A stretch of DNA of 16,885 nucleotides from Clostridia bacterium (GTDB lineage: Bacteria; Bacillota_A; Clostridia; Christensenellales; Aristaeellaceae), in contig JAFWYA010000029.1 in the NCBI GenBank assembly GCA_017517815.1, positions 1-16,885 on the forward strand, written 5' to 3'. The notes beneath the pieces were generated by a model, which made no database searches, had not been told where the DNA came from, and saw nothing but the letters and a program-made list of their open reading frames with translations. Every line of letters begins with the position of its first letter. Within the stretch, counting starts at the first letter, position 1. Below are positions 14,627-16,885 of this stretch, piece by piece. The position numbers were made by a program, and so were the translations under genes.

Positions 14627-15553
14627 TTACATATGTGTTGCTTGCAAAAGCGCGTCAATATCCTTTGCGCGGCTGCTCCAGCCGGATGGCAGCCGGCCGA
14701 TATGCGCGGTGCTGCTGGCGTCGCCGTGGTAATCGCTGCCGCCGGTGATGAGCAGCTGCATGCTGCGGCCCAGCGCATCCAGCTGACGGGCTGATCTGGC
14801 GTTGGCCGAGGTGTGATAGGCTTCCAAACCCATCAGGCCGCAAACTTTCCATTCATGAAGCAGCGCCGTGAGCGTCGGCAGGTCATACCCCACTTCCAGC
14901 GGATGAGCCAGCACCGGCACCGCTCCAAGCTCCCGCATGGTGCGGATGGCCTCAGCCGTGGACGGAAGATCCCGCGCCACATAGGCGCAGCGACCCTGCA
15001 CAAGGTACTGGTCAAATGCCTGCCTCACTGTGCTTACCACGCCCAGTTCCACAAGCATCCTTGCGATGTGCGGACGGCCTACATTCGGGTTTTGCAAAAG
15101 CTGCTCTCGCTGCTGCTGCGTGATGCTGATGCCCTGTGCGGCCAGCAGGTCAAGGATTTTCGCTGCACGCTGCACGCGGTCGGACGCCGTGCGTTTAAGA
15201 AACGCAGTCATCTCGTCGCAGTGAATTGCCGGGCCATAGCCCAGCACATGCACTTTGCCGTCCGTACCGGTGCTGACCTCCACGCCCGGAATGACCGTAA
15301 GGCCCCCGCAGGCTGCAGCGGCCTGCTGCAGTTCCGCCTGACCGGCGGCAGTGTCATGATCCGTCAGCGAAAGCACGCTCACATGCGCCTTCTTCGCCAT
15401 GCGGCACAGTTCCGCCGGGGTTTTGGACCCGTCTGAAAACGTGCTGTGCATGTGCAGGTCTGCTTTCATTTCCGCAGGGGCGCACGAAGGACGGCCCGCC
15501 TTAACGGCATGGACCGCCCCTCCTTCTACCGCGGATGGCGGCAGCTGTATCAT
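14627..15553 (-). CDS. PHP domain metallo-phosphoesterase
   Basis: A 308-residue protein of the PHP phosphoesterase type related to YciV/TrpH (RNase AM or 3',5'-nucleoside bisphosphate phosphatase). Metal ligands are visible in order: H34 and H36 in [12 protein letters not shown]41, D65-H66-D67 in LTDHD, E92 in PGVEVS, H217 in LAHPLE, and D274 and H276 in GSDYHGD. The start at 15553 overlaps the ftsH stop (ATGA) and has GAGGA upstream, giving about 28 residues before the usual PHP start. The family start [14 protein letters not shown] at 15469 is the alternative but has only a weak ribosome binding site. Substrate is not determined by the sequence. Confidence 0.9.
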   Translation of the reverse strand: MIQLPPSAVEGGAVHAVKAGRPSCAPAEMKADLHMHSTFSDGSKTPAELCRMAKKAHVSVLSLTDHDTAAGQAELQQAAAACGGLTVIPGVEVSTGTDGKVHVLGYGPAIHCDEMTAFLKRTASDRVQRAAKILDLLAAQGISITQQQREQLLQNPNVGRPHIARMLVELGVVSTVRQAFDQYLVQGRCAYVARDLPSTAEAIRTMRELGAVPVLAHPLEVGYDLPTLTALLHEWKVCGLMGLEAYHTSANARSARQLDALGRSMQLLITGGSDYHGDASSTAHIGRLPSGWSSRAKDIDALLQATHM

Positions 15554-16885
15554 TTGTTTTCCTCACCGGGTTCGATGAAGGGATCGCCGTCTTCCTCGGC
15601 AGGCAGTTCCGGCTCGACGGAAACGGCTTCTTCGCTCACAGGCTCCTCGCTGGGCTGCACCTGCTCGGCCTCGGTCTTGGGCGGCAGCTCCTCGCCGCGC
15701 ATGACCATTTCAAACTCCTGACGGTTGAGGGTGTCGCGGTCCAGCAGGCTTTCCGCAACAGCGGTGAGCTTGTCGCGGCTTTCGGTCAGCAGCTGGCAGG
15801 CACGCTCGTAGCACAGGTCGATGAGGCGCTTGACCTCGGCGTCGATGGTGGCGGCGGACTGCTCGCTGTATTCGCGGCTCTGGCCAAACTCCATGCCGAC
15901 GAACACTTCCTGATCGCTGCCCAGGTACATGGTGCCGATCACGTCGCTCATGCCCCACTGAGTCACCATGCGGCGGGCCAGTTCAGTGGCGCGCTTGATG
16001 TCGCTGGAAGCGCCGGTGGAGATATCATCCAGGAAAATGCGCTCGGCAGCGTGGCCGCCCAGCATCATGGTGATGCGGCTGATGAGTTCGTTGCGGCGGT
16101 AGCCGTCGTTTTCCTCACTGGGCAGGCTGAGGGTGTAACCGCCCGCCTGGCCGCGCGGCACGATGGTGACCAGGTGCACGTCGTCGCAATCAGGCAGCAG
16201 GTTGGAAATCACCGCATGACCGGCCTCATGATAGGCGGTGAGCTTGCGGTCCTTCTCAGTCACTTTGTGGCTGCGCTTTTCGGGGCCCATCTGCACGCGG
16301 CTGACGGCGTCCACCAGCTCCTGCTGGCTGACGACCTTCTTCTTGCGGCGAACGGCCAGCAGCGCGCCTTCGTTCATCACGTTTTCCAGATCAGCGCCGC
16401 TGGAAAAGGGCATGCGCTTGGCGATGTTCTCCAGATCGACGTCGGCATCGAGCTTCTTGCCGCGGCTGTGAACCTTCAAAATCTCCACGCGGCCTTCAAG
16501 GTCGGGGTAGTTGACCGTGACCTGACGGTCGAAGCGGCCGGGACGCAGCAGCGCGGGGTCGAGGATATCGCGGCGGTTGGTCGCGGCCATCACGATGACG
16601 CCCTCGTTCATGCTGAAGCCGTCCATCTCAACCAGCAGCTGGTTGAGGGTCTGTTCGCGCTCGTCATGACCGCCGCCCAGACCTGCGCCGCGGTGACGGC
16701 CCACCGCGTCGATCTCGTCAATAAAGACGATCGACGGGGCGGCTTTCTTCGCCTGGTCGAACAGGTCGCGCACGCGGCTGGCGCCTACGCCCACGAACAT
16801 TTCCACAAAGTCAGAGCCGGAGATGGAGAAGAACGGCGCGTTGGCCTCGCCGGCCACAGCCTTGGCCAGCAGGGTTTTACCCGTG
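15550..16885 (-). CDS. ftsH: ATP-dependent zinc metalloprotease FtsH (5' end outside window)
   Basis: FtsH is a membrane-anchored hexameric AAA+ protease for membrane and regulatory proteins. The window begins inside the Walker A motif ([10 protein letters not shown]), so the N-terminal membrane part is missing. Then come the pore motif region [20 protein letters not shown], Walker B IVFIDEID, the second region of homology [20 protein letters not shown], and the zinc site HEAGH (16216-16230). The C terminus is acidic ([20 protein letters not shown] and onward), typical of FtsH tails. About 445 residues are present out of an expected 600-700. It is the most upstream visible gene of the operon. 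Confidence 0.98.
   Translation of the reverse strand, partial: TGKTLLAKAVAGEANAPFFSISGSDFVEMFVGVGASRVRDLFDQAKKAAPSIVFIDEIDAVGRHRGAGLGGGHDEREQTLNQLLVEMDGFSMNEGVIVMAATNRRDILDPALLRPGRFDRQVTVNYPDLEGRVEILKVHSRGKKLDADVDLENIAKRMPFSSGADLENVMNEGALLAVRRKKKVVSQQELVDAVSRVQMGPEKRSHKVTEKDRKLTAYHEAGHAVISNLLPDCDDVHLVTIVPRGQAGGYTLSLPSEENDGYRRNELISRITMMLGGHAAERIFLDDISTGASSDIKRATELARRMVTQWGMSDVIGTMYLGSDQEVFVGMEFGQSREYSEQSAATIDAEVKRLIDLCYERACQLLTESRDKLTAVAESLLDRDTLNRQEFEMVMRGEELPPKTEAEQVQPSEEPVSEEAVSVEPELPAEEDGDPFIEPGEENK

Overview
The window is a stretch of bacterial chromosome that reads like a moderately high-GC member of the Clostridia (Firmicutes). The evidence is strong AGGAGG-type ribosome binding sites, tightly packed ATGA-overlapping genes, a VanW-family envelope protein, an ECF-type S component, DUF3842 next to an Mrp/NBP35 ATPase, and a feoA-feoB-small Cys-rich membrane protein operon. 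A gut Christensenellales- or Oscillospirales-like organism is plausible, but I cannot place it more finely by eye.

Left part (1-3000, minus strand): the start of the S10 ribosomal protein operon, rpsJ-rplC-rplD-rplW-rplB, with rplB cut by the window edge. It has a well-formed promoter (TTGCAA-17-TATACT), phased A-tracts upstream of it, and a leader of about 255 nt rich in hairpins. Centre left (3260-5900, plus strand): an iron(II) uptake operon feoA-feoB-FeoB-associated protein. Its promoter is overlapped by an inverted repeat GGTTAG-N6-CTAACC. A second repeat of the same geometry and a palindromic terminator lie between feoA and feoB. A strong two-way terminator closes the operon against the next, convergent genes.

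Centre right (5910-12170, minus strand): an operon read from 12139 downwards, consisting of an ECF S component, a two-domain P-loop kinase, DUF3842, an Mrp/NBP35 Fe-S ATPase and a C_GCAxxG_C_C protein, ended by a hairpin terminator. An alpha/beta-hydrolase esterase and a GH127-type glycosidase follow. The S component has its own promoter and a leader holding an intrinsic terminator just before its ribosome binding site, so transcription is probably attenuated. Its ligand is unknown.

Right part (12247-16885, minus strand): ftsH (5' part missing), a PHP-domain phosphoesterase, a VanW/G5 membrane-anchored protein and a TtcA-like tRNA thiolation enzyme, each touching the next. Two compact hairpins separate this operon from the ECF operon.

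I see no rRNA, tRNA, CRISPR array, transposase or phage gene. The parts least explained by known biology are the attenuated ECF S component/kinase/DUF3842/Mrp/C_GCAxxG cluster, and the paired operators around feoA.
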